A DNA stretch of 64,000 nt from Chlorops oryzae (GCA_020466095.1 CM035807.1:22779243-22843242), one strand, 5' to 3'; shown: positions 32,313 through 44,063, numbered from the stretch's first letter. Made by a program: numbers and translations. Notes: generated from the letters alone by a model not told the origin.

Positions 32313-34027
32313 TGTCATTGGAATGGGTGATAACTTTCCAAAATAACAGTATTTTTCTCTTCTTAGATAATACCAGCTCGAAATCCCATAAATCTATTGT
32401 TTAAGTATTATAATTTAAGCTAATTAGCGTTCTAGATTTAAGCGATAAATCGTGGACTCCAAAAAGTAAGTACATGTTGTAATAGTTATCTTCCAAATTT
32501 TATCGTTCGAAATAAAACTTTATAGATTTGGTTATTCATTACCCTTTTCAAGGATCCATCTCTCCTTTGCCTTTCCTTTTTCTATCTTGGAAGGACAAAA
32601 TATGCTTGATTGCCTGATTGTCTCTAGACAGTGTACTATTATCTCGCCCACTCTATATCATCATCATCGGCGTCGTCAAGTATCCAACACACTCTTTGAT
32701 CGTGACATCCAAATCAGTGATCATTTTAATGGATTAGGATTCCGTAATCCCGGCAGCTCAACATCATTATTTTCACCCATTTTTTTCTTTAATCTCTCGA
32801 GTTAAAATATCACGATCGATAATGAAGTAACCATACTATCTTTACGGTATTAAATATTTCAGGCCATAATTCTATAATTTAAATTATTAATATTTTAAGA
32901 TTAATGAAATAGAAATAACAATTTTTTGAGAAAATTTTACTAAAGATTCAAATGTTGACGTAATATTTTCATTTTAAAAATTATTAATTTCGAAAAATTT
33001 GTTTACGAATAGTGAAAAAATAGTTCATTTATGAAATAAAAATTATTTTTGAATTTATTGCATCAACCATTAAATAAAATAATCTTTGAATTTGCATTTA
33101 ACTGAATAAAATATTCTTGATTTATATTGAATGTCACTTGTAAGTTGTTATCTTAATTTTTTTCTATGAAAGCTGTACAAACTATATAGTCGAAAGAAAT
33201 TTTTATTATTTTTTCAAACTAAAATTTTTGATTTTTTTATAATTAGAATAAAAATATTCAATTAATTTCTATTATTTAGTGGAGTAAAAAATTATTTTGC
33301 CATATTATATATATTTTACGAAAAAAGTTCAACACAATTTTAATTTTTGTGTTTACATCACAACATTCATGACACTAGTATTAATGAAATTTGTTTATCC
33401 TAAAATATGTGGAACTGACATCGTTTTCTTCACTCATTTTTTATTAATCTCTCACTTTACTAAATATCACTAGATTGATTATGAAAAATGTAATTACTTA
33501 AAATTTTATCATTGGTACAAACCAAAAACTGGTATTCTTGATATACTTATCGTATATATAAAATATTTAGATGAAATAGAAAAAATTGGGAGTATCAAAA
33601 TTGGGATAAAATGTCTTATATTAGCGGTATTCAGAAGGAAGGTGGAATTCTGTCGGAAAATGTTGACGTCGGAATATTTTCGATTTTAACTAGTCACACA
33701 CGCTGCGGAAAATATCCGGTTTGCACGGATTAGTTGAAAAATATATATTTTTGAATGAAAATGTGAATGAAACTGCATCATTTGTCCCCGAACTAAAAAC
33801 ATTTTCTATAACAATGGCACATCTCTTTGCGATCGCCATGGTTCCCCTTCGCTACATGATTTGAGTTTCGATCTAACGCTCTTTACCACCATTTATCAGG
33901 CTAAACCTATTTCACTAGCAATTAACCTTGTTGGCTTGAATTCGATACTCATTTTTAGTATAAAAAAAAACCACGCCACCATTTTTTATTAACCCAAAAT
34001 TTAATACCTCAATTATTAATTTTACAA
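32313..34027. other. convergent gap, no gene seen
   Basis: Lies between the 3' end of V18 (+) and the 3' end of V19 (-), so it should hold both 3' UTRs. Very AT-rich, with many AATAAA-like words. ORFs here are short and lack motifs or splice signals. Confidence 0.4.
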
Positions 34028-34314
34028 CTAATGTGTATGGAATGGATGTGTAACTCGATATCGGATAATATCGCCAAACCTTTTCGTGGAAGCGCGTGCC
34101 TTACACAAATACTTAACATACATGGAACAACGCCAAGAAGATTCGTAAACACTTCCTCGTTTCGGTTTCGTGTCGCATATGAATGTGTAATTGTCTATCA
34201 ATAAAAGTGGTCGATTTTTCTTGGACAAGCCGAAGCTTGCAGTTAACTCAAAGTTGTCAGAAACAGTAATTGGTGTGTGTCGATTAAGCCAAACCGGATA
34301 AGGCGATTTCGATT
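34028..34314 (-). CDS. mod(mdg4): mod(mdg4) V19: FLYWCH 3' exon
   Basis: Acceptor TTTTGCTTTGTTATAG ends at 34315; junction codon GAA (Glu), then SKSPYPVWLNRHTPITVSDN. It encodes 94 residues to TAG 34028-34030. Core: FGLSKKNRPLLLIDNYTFI, SSWRCSMYV, LCKARAST, then a terminal HTH. The linker is longer than usual (about 28 residues). The protein ends right at the second His. Confidence 0.9.
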
Positions 34315-35004
34315 CTATAACAAAGCAAAAACGGAAAATGATTAGTAAAGATTAATAATATAAAAAATAAAATAAAATTATATATTAAGAAATATATATA
34401 TATATATATAATTGAAAAGAAACAATTGATCGGAATCGAAGAAAGACTTTCCAGCCTTGATTTTTCCATTCATCTCGATAATTCGAATATAAATTTTTTC
34501 AAAGTTCTATAATAAATTTTCTTTTGCTTTAATTAGAATTGTACTTGAAAATTGATTTTATTTACTAGACTTGCAAAAGTTACACTTATACTAATTAATG
34601 TAAAATTGAGTATTCTCATGATTATAAAAAATATTTGAAAATTTTCAAACTTGTTCTAATAATCTATGCAGGCAGTTTGTTATTTAAAATCGCACATTTA
34701 AATGCTCGATGGTGAATGGATGAGAAATACATTTTATATCTTAAGCGATAGTACTTAAATATGAAACATTGAAAAATTGTACAGGACTCTTGATAAATGA
34801 AAGATCTAATTATTGTTTTAATCCAAAAAAAAAAAAAAAAATTAGATGAAAAAATTAATTATGTTCATAAAACTGAGGTGGTTTCCAAAATGGCAAGTTA
34901 TTACATATTCATGGTTGCAGTCAGTATTAAACCGCGAACCCTTCGTGAAAATTAGAGAAACATAATTCGAACATTGGCAAAATTCAAGGCCTTTAGATAA
35001 TAGG

Positions 35005-35349
35005 GGGACTCATGCAGGCTCGCAAAATGTATTCGTAAATTTTGCTATCGCGAATTTTCCGACGTTGAACGACCCTTCGTTCGTCACAAAATGTACGTTT
35101 ATTTAATACAAATTTGACCCATTTTCGAATAGACTTAAACCCATTTGACCTTACTTTTTTGATTCATCTAACTCGATTCACAGGTCAGTCCGAACCGGTT
35201 TTGCGAAAATTTTTGTACCTTTTGCGAAGCAGAACCAATGGGCAAGTTTATCACGCTTCGTAAAATTTCTTTCATACTAATTTTTACAGCTCATTTCCCT
35301 TTTCCCAAAATTTCTCATTTTATAAAATATGCGAAGCTGCATGAATCCC
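35005..35349. mobile_element. MITE with GGGA(C/T)TCATGCAG ends
   Basis: The left end GGGACTCATGCAGGCTCGCA and the right end read in reverse, GGGATTCATGCAGCTTCGCA, are imperfect inverted repeats bounding about 345 bp. The interior repeats 'tttgcgaa' and 'cgtaaaat' words. No target duplication is certain. Non-coding; lies between V19 and V20. Confidence 0.55.
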
Positions 35350-35577
35350 ATGAATGAATACTTAATGAATTAAAACTTATAATTGGCTACATACGGGCGT
35401 GAAGAAATGTTTAATGAGGCCAGGCCAAATTGATGAGGTTTTGAGCAAATTGACTCTGCACCAGTGATACCGATATCTGGTGGCTGTGGCTGTCGTCGCT
35501 TACTCTTAATGCTAAAATGTTCTTAATGTTAGACTTTAGTTAAATTTTTTCGGTCGACCCTTCGCTATCAACTTATC

Positions 35578-36083
35578 TCAGCTGACGCGCATCGTAGTCG
35601 AGTTGCGCGAGCAGTTCATGTTGTCTGCTGATGATGCGATCACTTCATTATGCGAATTCTGCATTGCTGAGTTCTTCGGGAATTGTGTATAGCTTGTTAT
35701 TTCCTGTCGCACCGCGTATTTATCATCGAACGAATCATACTTATTTAACTGTACCATCGACGACAGAGCGCTTGTGTTCTTCGATTGACAATATAGTTGG
35801 CAAGCGGCTAAAATGTGCTTATGACGTCTCTTGATATGACTTAAAAAATTTCCAGTGGATTTGGTTGTCCCAGATATGATTCCAAAGCATGTTGTGCACG
35901 TCGCTTGTATGGCACCGGGAGTTTTTTGATTCGGTTGTATATTGTTGTAGTATGTTCCATCAAGGATTTTCGGCAACGAACTCGGCTTGCGGATTTGTTC
36001 ATCGTTTGTCCAATAATTTTGTTGCTCAGTTTCAATGCTGGTGATGGGAATGTTGGCTTGACGAGGATTGTTGTTTGATTTAA
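35578..36083 (-). CDS. mod(mdg4): mod(mdg4) V20: BED-type zinc-finger 3' exon
   Basis: Acceptor CATTTATTTTTGCAG ends at 36084; junction codon GTT (Val), then KSNNNPRQANIPITSIETE. It encodes 167 residues to TGA 35578-35580. Instead of a FLYWCH core it has ATCTTCFGIISG...KSTGNFLSHIKRRH, the C-x2-C / L-x2-H-x(3-4)-H layout of BED fingers, with the typical 'kst.nl..Hl...H' wording of BED domains in hAT transposases and chromatin proteins. The tail is Ser/Asn-rich. Phase, acceptor and intact frame fit an isoform exon. A BED finger here suggests capture of a different DNA-binding module (inference). Confidence 0.85.
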
Positions 36084-36281
36084 CTGCAAAAATAAATGAA
36101 ACGATATTAGTTAAAGAAAGGTTAAAATAATAATTTGAGACTGACTGACTAATCGGACGAAAAATTAATTAACTTTGATATTCTTAGTTTTAATTTTATT
36201 TCAAAAAAAAAAAAAAAAAGGAAAGACAAAACTTAGGACTAGAATTCTGTGAAATAGTATTTTTAAAAAAAAAAAAAACGT

Positions 36282-36631
36282 TTATCTAACATCATTCAAA
36301 AATGGTAAGAGTCGTAATAAACTGCTCTTTGAATCAATGATGTCTGACGAAACATCGGAGAGGTTGTCACAATCTATCTCGGGAGAATGCGTATGCGGGC
36401 AGCCAGTTATCCGTATGGAAACATTGTCACTGTTTGTCGATTTGGACGTTACAACGGTGGCTCGACAGCCAAAACGAACGTAGCGTGCACAGCGCCAGAA
36501 AACATTCTTGTTGCTCTGACGATTCTCAACGTAGCGATATCCATTGTAGACCAACATGATACGGCCTCTTTGTGTTGTTGTAAATTGTACGAATCCGGGT
36601 GTTACTTTGTCATCGTAGATAAACGTTTGTA
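36282..36631 (-). CDS. mod(mdg4): mod(mdg4) V21: FLYWCH 3' exon
   Basis: Acceptor CTATTTTCTTTTTAG ends at 36632; junction codon GTA (Val), then QTFIYDDKVTPGFVQFTTTQ. It encodes 115 residues to TAA 36282-36284. Core: TTTQRGRIMLVYNGYRYV, VFWRCARYV, GCRATVVT, PHTHSPE. The acidic tail (DCDNLSDVSSDIIDSKSS) follows. Ligands complete. Confidence 0.92.
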
Positions 36632-36811
36632 CTAAAAAGAAAATAGAATGCAGTAATTAGTTTTAAATAAATTTATCGCTTTTCAATCAGTTTTCACAAC
36701 TGTTGAAGAGTTCTTGAGGAAAATTCAGGTAGTATGTAGAAAGTTGATTTTATTCATAGAAAAATAATTTTCTTTTTACAGGTTTTAATTAATTTTTTTT
36801 TCTATAAGGAA

Positions 36812-36936
36812 CTAATCAGAATCATCGATGCAACCAAATTTCTTAACCATGCTCTGTAATTTGTCCTGGATGTAGCTTAGTACCTCGACCTCGCCGATGT
36901 TTTCGCCACGCATTTTGAAAACTTGTTCAACGTGCG
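36812..36936 (-). CDS. mod(mdg4): mod(mdg4) V22, second exon (end of possible BEN-like domain)
   Basis: Acceptor TTCTCTGCTTTGTAG ends at 36937, phase 1. It reads HVEQVFKMRGENIGEVEVL to TAG 36812-36814 (40 residues). With the preceding exon the junction is LLNSVI-T-HVEQVF, a continuous helix-like sequence. The other frames close quickly, so phase 1 is required. It could in principle also be joined directly to the common exon, but it makes more sense as the end of the domain begun at 37012-37272. Confidence 0.75.
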
Positions 36937-37011
36937 CTACAAAGCAGAGAATAGAAAAATCGCATTAATTAAATAAAAACGAGAAAAATATGTGTTATTA
37001 AACTTTAGTAC

Positions 37012-37272
37012 TTATAACTGAGTTCAGTAGATTTATTTGTAGAGCAGCGACTCCATTTTGTTTTATTGCACAATTTGTTAAAGTTTCTTCGCCAAAGACT
37101 AGTTCACTCAAACGACCCGTGTAAATTCTTGGATTTGGTATAAATATTTGGGCCAGATCATGTTTGCAGACATATACCCGACTTCCAGCATGCAGCGGTA
37201 TCGCATCCCGTCTTGAATGTTGACGATTTCGACAAATGACCTTGTAGCATTTCTTTGAGTAGTGACTCCGAG
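37012..37272 (-). CDS. mod(mdg4): mod(mdg4) V22, first exon: BEN-like domain
   Basis: Acceptor GCTTTCTATTATTTCAG ends at 37273; junction codon GCT (Ala), then RSHYSKKCYKVICRNRQ. It contains SRVYVCKHDLAQIF and YTGRLSELVFGEETLTNCAI, which recall BEN domains (Leu-rich helix, then FG-EE-L and a polar turn). No FLYWCH signature. The donor I chose (ATAA|GTACTA, intron from 37011) is weak but keeps phase 1 and joins to the exon at 36812-36936. A read-through form would end a few residues later (ISTKV). BEN assignment is by eye and tentative. That it is a non-FLYWCH isoform exon is firmer. Confidence 0.7.
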
Positions 37273-37609
37273 CTGAAATAATAGAAAGCAAATTTAGCAT
37301 TTCAGTAGTGTTGCAAGTGTTAAATGAATATGAAAAATAAACACGTTTTTCGATTACTTTAATTTTTTATTCCATAATTTTAATGCTACAATTCAACAAT
37401 GAAATATTTTAAAAGCGAAGGATGAGTATTTATATTTTATGAACGTATTGTCTTCCTTTGAATGGACTAAAAATAATTTAATCATTAATTTTTTACCTTT
37501 ACTTTCTTTATGATTCGAATGCGATTGCTCGATTAAAATTTCTGCGCTGCATGTTGATGATGCAAATCTCTTAATAGTCATTGATCGACTTTTTTCAATT
37601 CAGTCTTGA

Positions 37610-37732
37610 TCATGTGATTTTGTCATCTGAAAAGGAAAAATCCTTTGTTTAGAATGCAATTGTTACACAAATTTCCCATACCTGATTCGCCCAAGTTTGG
37701 AGTTTGGAAGAGCAACGTTTTCATCAATCTTT
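37610..37732 (-). other. possible small mod(mdg4) cassette exon(s)
   Basis: The piece 37682-37732 (- strand) has acceptor TTTTTAATAG, phase 1 in (ERLMKTLLFQTPNLGES) and donor CAG|GTATGG, phase 1 out, so it could be a cassette exon before V22. It could instead join 37610-37626, which reads D-DKIT then stop. No domain is present and the polypyrimidine tracts are only fair. I list it as a candidate. Confidence 0.3.
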
Positions 37733-38397
37733 CTATTAAAAATGCCATACATAAATAAATGCATAGAAACATAAAAAAGGATATAAAAACTGTTATCATA
37801 AACGACTTTAAAAAGATTATAAGATATGTCCACAGGTACAGAATCAATATTTACTTATTTCATACAAAATATTAAATTTTTCTTTGACTCATCATTCATT
37901 TGTTCCAATAAAACACAAACGTTCGCAATATTCAGTCGAGTATCTCAACTATCAAAATACCCAGTTCTCTCCAGTCGAATCCCTAAACAGCCGTAGTATT
38001 CTGCCATAAGAGCTTAAGTCGACTTAAGAAAAATAAAACATTTTTGGTTACAAGGTGCACATCATGAGACCCAAAGTGTTTACATAAATCTGCGGAGTCT
38101 CAACCGCTTGTGTGAATAATATTTAGCAAGGAATAATATAAAAAATATCAATAAATGGGAAATAAAAAAAAAATTTTTTTCCTACAATTTTAGTTCAACT
38201 TAAGCGGTTTTCGAATATCGTCAAATTTATAAAACGTAAATATATCAAAAACTCACTCATTGCATTGTATTCTTGCACGCCGAATACAAATGGACTCTTT
38301 GATTCGCTTAATAGTGTCCTGTTCCTTGCACTAACCTAATATATTTTAATCAATGCTTTTACGAAAACAAAAACAACAGAACATCACAAATATTTCC
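37733..38397. other. no gene seen
   Basis: AT-rich sequence between the - strand V22 and the repeat R1 copy 2. Any promoter for a separate - strand transcript or for the + strand block to the right could lie here, but no recognisable motif was found. Confidence 0.3.
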
Positions 38398-40112
38398 GTC
38401 AGTGCTGCTAGCTTGAGGGATTGTTCTCAATTTATGGGATTTTTTTTTTGCATGATTTCTACAATATGGGAAAACGGGAATTTTTCTCTTGCTACTCGAA
38501 AAAAAGGGATCTTCATTTTTTTTAGCATTTGGAAAAACAAAGCTCTACACAGCCACAATATTTAATATATTCCTGGCACTTTTCACCTAAAAATTTGTCA
38601 GTTTCATCTTCAGAACAAAGAAGAAGAACATTATTTTGTGACAGCTAGAAAAAAGGCGGTAATAGGTAATAATAAGGAATAACTGCTAAATTCGACTAAA
38701 GCGTAAAATTAATTATTGGTATCGCCTACCGACCTTGCTTCTGAAAAAGAAATAAAATTTCATTTAACATGAAAAGGCAGATGAGATGCAAGACTTTGAA
38801 GCGTTTTTTCTCTAAAAAGCGAATTTCAACTTAAGCAGTTATTCCTTATTGCCACGGATATATTTATCCCCCCTTTCGGAAATCGGTCGTTCAAGACAAA
38901 ATCGTGCATGAAGTCTTCGAAGACATCGTTATTATAACTAAGCCGATTTTGAATTTCCCATACGGCATTATAACTAAGCCGATTTTGACATTCCCATTTC
39001 GTTTGGTCGCTTTACATGAACGATTATCGACGCGATTTGTTCACAACGATTTTTTAAATTCCTTTTGAAATTGATCATTCTGTCGGTGTTCGACTTATAC
39101 ACTAAACGATTGCAAGCATCCGAATTATACTTTGATTGATTTTTCATATGACATTCGTTTATTGGATTTATGCGAATTAAGTTGTTGAGATTGTAATGCG
39201 CCACTTAGCGTTAATCGGCGCATTTGATACAAGGAGTTTTTTGATGTTTGTGTGAGTATTGTCTTATTGTAGTGTCGCCCCTAACATGCGATTTTGCAAA
39301 AACCGAGTTGCTAGTTGGAACATTACACTCCGTTTCGCCTGTGCGGGAATCTAACCTCGGACCCTGATCAGACATTACAGCTTCCCCTAGATCCATGCAG
39401 AATTAAGTAAGTAAGTAATAAAATAAGTGGTTGTGACGCATTTTAAAATATATAAATTAAATTAGAATGGATTCAGACACTTCATAAAAAATTATTCGAA
39501 CAATTCTTTGAAACTGTTTTCCGTTCTACGAACGGCGGGAAAGGCAACTGTCAAAAATCGGCATGGAAATCGACGACATGGCTAGTACAAACGATTTTGA
39601 CCGCTTCACTTTCGTCTCTCCTCCCTTGCCTACAAACGCAAAAATCGGTGAGTGCTGTTGGCCGACAATCGTCCAATGTAAAAGTAGACTGGCAATCACG
39701 TTCTATGTTGATTTGTTAATAGTTGTTAAATAGATTTAATATAATCAATTATATATGTGTATACATATAATAAATATTGCAATGTCATGTCAAATAAGCG
39801 TTTAATTGAAATTGTTTTTATAAAATTGTAAGAACTTATTCATGTTTGCATTACGGAATACCAGTCATGTATGACTTCCTCCACACATGGGATGCATGAC
39901 TTCATGAATGACATGTCCTGCAAAGTGTTGTGCATGAAACTCGCGACATTTGTATGGATTTTGCATCGACGCCACCTATGCTTTAGTCTTGCAAGTGTCG
40001 TCAACGATATGATCAAGTCATGCACCCAGCGTCGAAGACGGGCCTACGTAGAATTTCTGTGGGATTTTACCCAAAGCAAATGAGGAGAAAAGGGATTTTT
40101 TGAGGACTACTG
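38398..40112 (+). repeat. dispersed repeat family R1, copy 2, interrupted
   Basis: Matches 27498-28860 in the same orientation: CATGATTTCTACAATATGGG, TTTCATTTAACATGAAAAGG, GATGCAAGACTTTG, TTGCCACGGATATATTTATC, then after a gap TAGAATTTCTGTGGGATTTTA and GGGATTTTTTGAGGA. About 1.17 kb (38870-40043) is inserted between 'tttatccc' and 'tacgtagaatt'. The insert has two TATAACTAAGCCGATTTTGA units, whose relatives are at 58608 and 58652, and a CATGACTT-rich foldback part. It lies about 1.1 kb before the first exon of the + strand block V23-V28. Confidence 0.6.
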
Positions 40113-41210
40113 CACCACTTTGTTAATTACGCCATGCACACAGAGCTGGCAGTGTTGCCATAGGAGAAGAAATCGCAAAAAGTCGTATTTTTTAATGGAG
40201 CTTTTTCGCTTTAGTCAACATTCAAAACAGTTTCGGTTCCTTTGTTGGTAAACCAGACTTGATCAATTGATAAGAGCATGGATATATCCCTTAATTAGGT
40301 GAAATCAATGGTTGAAGTAATATTAAAATCAGAGTAAAAATCAAAAGAAAGTGCCTTTTTGATGCTACATTTTGAAAATTTGTTTTGCACGCAACACTTT
40401 TCGGACGCTTCTTTTATAAATTGACAAATGAAAGTTGTGGAAGGAATTGTTGTTGTTCGTATAAAACGGTGATTGTGAAAAAAGTGATTTTAATTATAAA
40501 TAACAATAAATTCGAGTGCAAAGGTTGCAAGATTGATAATTGCTGACTATGAATGGAAGTTGATTTATCTGAAAGCCTGCGTTGTGCCTGTTTTGCAATA
40601 CATGTACCTGACTATATGAATACAAATTCTTTTGGCAAGTAATCATTTGCATATATTTGTTTATATTTCTATTGAAATACTATCTTTTTAATTATTAAAT
40701 TGCAACTGAATGCTACTCTTTGAGAAAGCAGCCGAATTAACATGACAGTTATTCGTAAGATTGAATTTCGAATCTTGCCGCATTACTCAATTATTGTAGA
40801 AATAAGAATAAACCAGAATATTAAGTAACATTTGCTATCATTTGCTATGACTCCTCATTTTAAAGTTTATCGAAATAAAAGGATTCCAATTTTGATTTGA
40901 TGATACCCAAAGCCACAATGAAAAAAGGTAAGAATTTTTAGTTTTAATAAACATTTCTAAAGCTTCATTTTTTCGTTAAGGCATCCATCATCTGAAAAGA
41001 CGAAAATAGCAAGGAAAATTTATTGGAAACTCTAGAGCTATCTAATTTTTTTATATACCATTCGCTTATCTGAGCTTAATAAATGCAACGTTTTCATAAT
41101 TGAAGAAAATATTTTTCCTTCCAATTGATTAAACTTGTAAATTAGTGCAAAAAGTACTTTAAAAAAACCAAAAACCGGGTAACAATACAGTTCTTCCCAT
41201 TCATTTGCAG
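40113..41210. other. no gene seen; upstream of the + strand block
   Basis: Non-coding sequence before the V23 acceptor at 41210. If the + strand units V23-V28 are made from their own promoter, it should be here or in the adjacent R1 repeat. No TATA/Inr/DPE combination convincing enough to call. Confidence 0.3.
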
Positions 41211-41467
41211 ATATTAAGCTATTCTATCCAGCCTCACGAAAAAAGTACATCCCAACACATAAGACCGAGATGAATTTCACGCATAGCAACCGCGGCAATA
41301 GTTTACTCATTGTAGATGGAAAGCATTACACCCTCAATCGACGAATGATGAACACGCGCTATTGGGAATGCGTGAAGACTCGATGTAAGCATACGAGATG
41401 CGGGGCACGTGTGGTCACCAAAGGCGATGAGATCTCCTCGATGCGCGGTGAACATAATCATAATTAG
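41211..41467 (+). CDS. mod(mdg4): mod(mdg4) V23: FLYWCH 3' exon, opposite strand
   Basis: Acceptor TTCCCATTCATTTGCAG ends at 41210; junction codon GAT (Asp), then IKLFYPASRKKYIPTHKTE. It encodes 84 residues to TAG 41465-41467. Core: SNRGNSLLIVDGKHYTL, RYWECVKTRCKHTRCGARVV, EHNHN at the end. The W-x-C is followed by an extra Cys before CGAR. First unit of the middle + strand block. Confidence 0.92.
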
Positions 41468-41697
41468 TGCAACGAACGAATTCTCAAGGAAATAGTAAAA
41501 TAAATTTTGCATAGTTATTAATATAAAATTCGTAAAATGCTTTATAAACCCATTTTAGTTAAAAAGCATTATAAGGATATAAAAGGGTTTATAAAAGCGT
41601 AAGTCTTTTTATTATTAAGTTTAAGATAATGTTAACTAATTCATATACATTTCCAATTAATCGGTTTGTCAAAATAAGTTTTCCTTCTTTATTGCAG

Positions 41698-42008
41698 TTA
41701 AACTCAAGCGAGATATTTGGGATAGAGAAAAAGTTAAAGGCAAAAAAGCGTACATGGAAATCGGTAGACATAGATTCGTTATAAGTTCGCAATCTCATAC
41801 AACATTATATTTGAAATGCGCTCATTTCCGTTCAGGTTGCCCGGCCAGAGCGCTTAAACGAAAAGATACTTTCGAAATATTCATACGAAATGGCGAGCAT
41901 GATCATTCGGGAAATCCAAGAAAACGTATTGGAGAAAATATTGTTACAGTCAAGAGAAATAGAAAACCAGTAAAATGGTTAAATAAGCAACGTCCTGTGT
42001 GTGAATAA
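41698..42008 (+). CDS. mod(mdg4): mod(mdg4) V24: FLYWCH-like 3' exon, opposite strand
   Basis: Acceptor TTCCTTCTTTATTGCAG ends at 41697; junction codon GTT (Val), then KLKRDIWDREKVKGKKAYM. It encodes 102 residues to TAA 42006-42008. The finger is slightly divergent: LYLKCAHFR in place of YWxC, then GCPARALK and EHDHSG. The tail is basic (KRNRKPVKWLNK). All four metal ligands remain. Confidence 0.9.
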
Positions 42009-42253
42009 TACAAACCATCGAAAATTTTCACTTGTATTAAATGGAACTGCAAAAGAAAAAAGAACAAAAATTAGATTTAATAAAATTTAAAAATAAATAA
42101 ATATATATATAGCTCTATCTGACTTTATATAGAAAAGACAAAAGTATTGCTTGATAGAGCGATAAATTTTCATATAAGAACATTTATATATATATATATA
42201 TGTATATATTAAATTCATTTTACTAATAATTTTTATTGTATATATATTTGCAG

Positions 42254-42603
42254 CGAATAATATCTTAGAAAGAATCGCTCAATATATATTTTCTGAACGT
42301 GGCACACAATTAGTGTTTTACGAAATGAACACCTACACGCCTAATGAGAAATATGCACCTGGACAGAAATCTCGTGACTGGAAATGTTCGATGTATCATC
42401 GCGCGAAATGTCGTGCTCGATTGGTAACGCGCAAAACTCCATATGGTGATGTCATACATGTGACAACGAAATATCATACCCACGTTCCAATGTACGGATG
42501 CCGAGAAGATGCCGTCGCTGGAAACATGAATGAAAAAATTCGGAAAGATCTATTGAAAATGAAAAAACAAAAAATCAAAATCAAACAAGAAATAGATATG
42601 TAA
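42254..42603 (+). CDS. mod(mdg4): mod(mdg4) V25: FLYWCH 3' exon, opposite strand
   Basis: Acceptor TATATATATTTGCAG ends at 42253; junction codon GCG (Ala), then NNILERIAQYIFSERGTQL. It encodes 115 residues to TAA 42601-42603. Finger: RDWKCSMYHRAKCRARLV, YHTH. The tail is very basic (MKKQKIKIKQEIDM), and IKQE resembles a sumoylation consensus (inference). An AT/TA microsatellite lies in the preceding intergenic piece (42188-42210). Confidence 0.92.
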
Positions 42604-43503
42604 AGTCATCACCGTCTTAATTGAGATATTAAGCACAAAAAATATTTTACGAAATCGAATTTGAAAATTCCACGCTCTCAAGGAGTATATCGTAGTCGCA
42701 CTCTAATTCTATAATTAAGTTCTAAATACTAAGTCTAAGTACTAAATTCAATCGATCATTTCAAAAACCTCATAAGTTACCAGAATAGGACTTTTCAGGA
42801 ATCAATTAAAAACTGCTTCATGCTTAAACCGGTGAGATTTAAAGGACCCTTTTCAATCCTTAATTCAGTATCAAGGTGCAAGGAATTTTCAGCTTGTGTG
42901 TTCTTTTCCCAAAATACGCATTTGCCTTTAAGGAATCATTTTCAGTAAAAAAAAAAAGGGTATATTGAAAAAAATTTACTTAGAGATTTTTGAAATGTAC
43001 GATTTAATTGTAGCTATTTTAGGGAAAAAAAACAAATCGCATTAGGCGTTTTAAAGACATTTTTTCGACATTCACTGATTGTAATGAATAATTTTAGAGA
43101 TTTTTTTGTTGATATTTTTAATTTAATTCTTGCCTTTTTCTAATATTCATTTGCTAAGTGGGGATTAATTCAAACTTTTCTTTTTTTTTTGCGACTAATT
43201 TTAACTATAAATTATATAGGATTAATATAATGCATTAATTACCAGTAGAGCAATAGGTTTTAAAGTCACACGTATGCGTCATAATTTAAACCAAAATCAG
43301 AAATCTATTATATCACTTAATCATCATTCCTGTGTAAAAGAAAAAGAAAAGAAATCAAAGAATATTGTAACTTAAACAAAAATATAATTGATTTTGTAAT
43401 TCCCAAATATAACTCTAGCAGTAATTTTTCTAATTCAAAATTTCACACATAACTTTACTAATCACTTTCCTTTTTTATTTATTTTGCTTTCAATTTATTA
43501 CAG
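42604..43503. other. V25 3' flank and V26 upstream intron, no gene seen
   Basis: AT-rich, with poly-A at 42945-42957 and T runs near 43180. No additional phase-1 exon with a recognisable domain was found on either strand. Confidence 0.4.
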
Positions 43504-43817
43504 CCTTAAAGCCGATCAACGAACATTTCGCACGTGAAAAAGTTCAGATATTTTACAATATGGATCTCGACTTCATACCAGGCCAACGCGGCAAATTGCT
43601 CTTGGCATTCGGTCTTCACACATACGCTAAGAACAATTCATGCGGTGATACAGTTTACTGGAATTGTCGTGTACGCCGCGTGGGACAATTACCTTGCAAG
43701 GCGCGTTTAACAACGACAAAACAAAAAAATGGACGCTTTAAAGTTTGCGTGTCAAAACCAGATCACAACCACGAGCCTTCACAGAGAAAAATCCGCAGGA
43801 TCAAAAGAAACAATTGA
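43504..43817 (+). CDS. mod(mdg4): mod(mdg4) V26: FLYWCH 3' exon, opposite strand
   Basis: Acceptor TTTCAATTTATTACAG ends at 43503; junction codon GCC (Ala), then LKPINEHFAREKVQIFYN. It encodes 103 residues to TGA 43815-43817. Core: FIPGQRGKLLLAFGLHTY, VYWNCRVRR, PCKARLTT, DHNHEP. The basic tail (RKIRRIKRNN) ends the protein. Canonical FLYWCH with all ligands. Confidence 0.93.
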
Positions 43818-44063
43818 GAAATATTAAAAGACTTCAAACATTTAAAAAAAAAAAAAAAATACATATACAATAATGATAAAAATATATTACATAAAATAAA
43901 AAAGAAAAACAAAAACAAAAACAGTTTATCGAAGCAAAGAGAAATTAAACAATTTAACCCATCGATTGTGTTTTCCTTTAGTCTTTAGCATAATTTGATA
44001 ATTGTTCTTGATTTTTACTAATTTATTGTGTTTTTTTGTTCAATTTTTTCTTGCAATTCACAG

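Noticed and set aside
37393..37581. - strand frame TCSAEILIEQSHSNHKESKG resembling the second half of a FLYWCH finger
   Set aside because: The Cys-to-His spacing is too short, the frame has a stop close upstream, and no acceptor in a usable phase precedes it.
39211..40083. Short ORFs within R1 copy 2
   Set aside because: They lie in repeat DNA with foldback words (CATGACTT) and differ on each strand. No protein similarity is visible.
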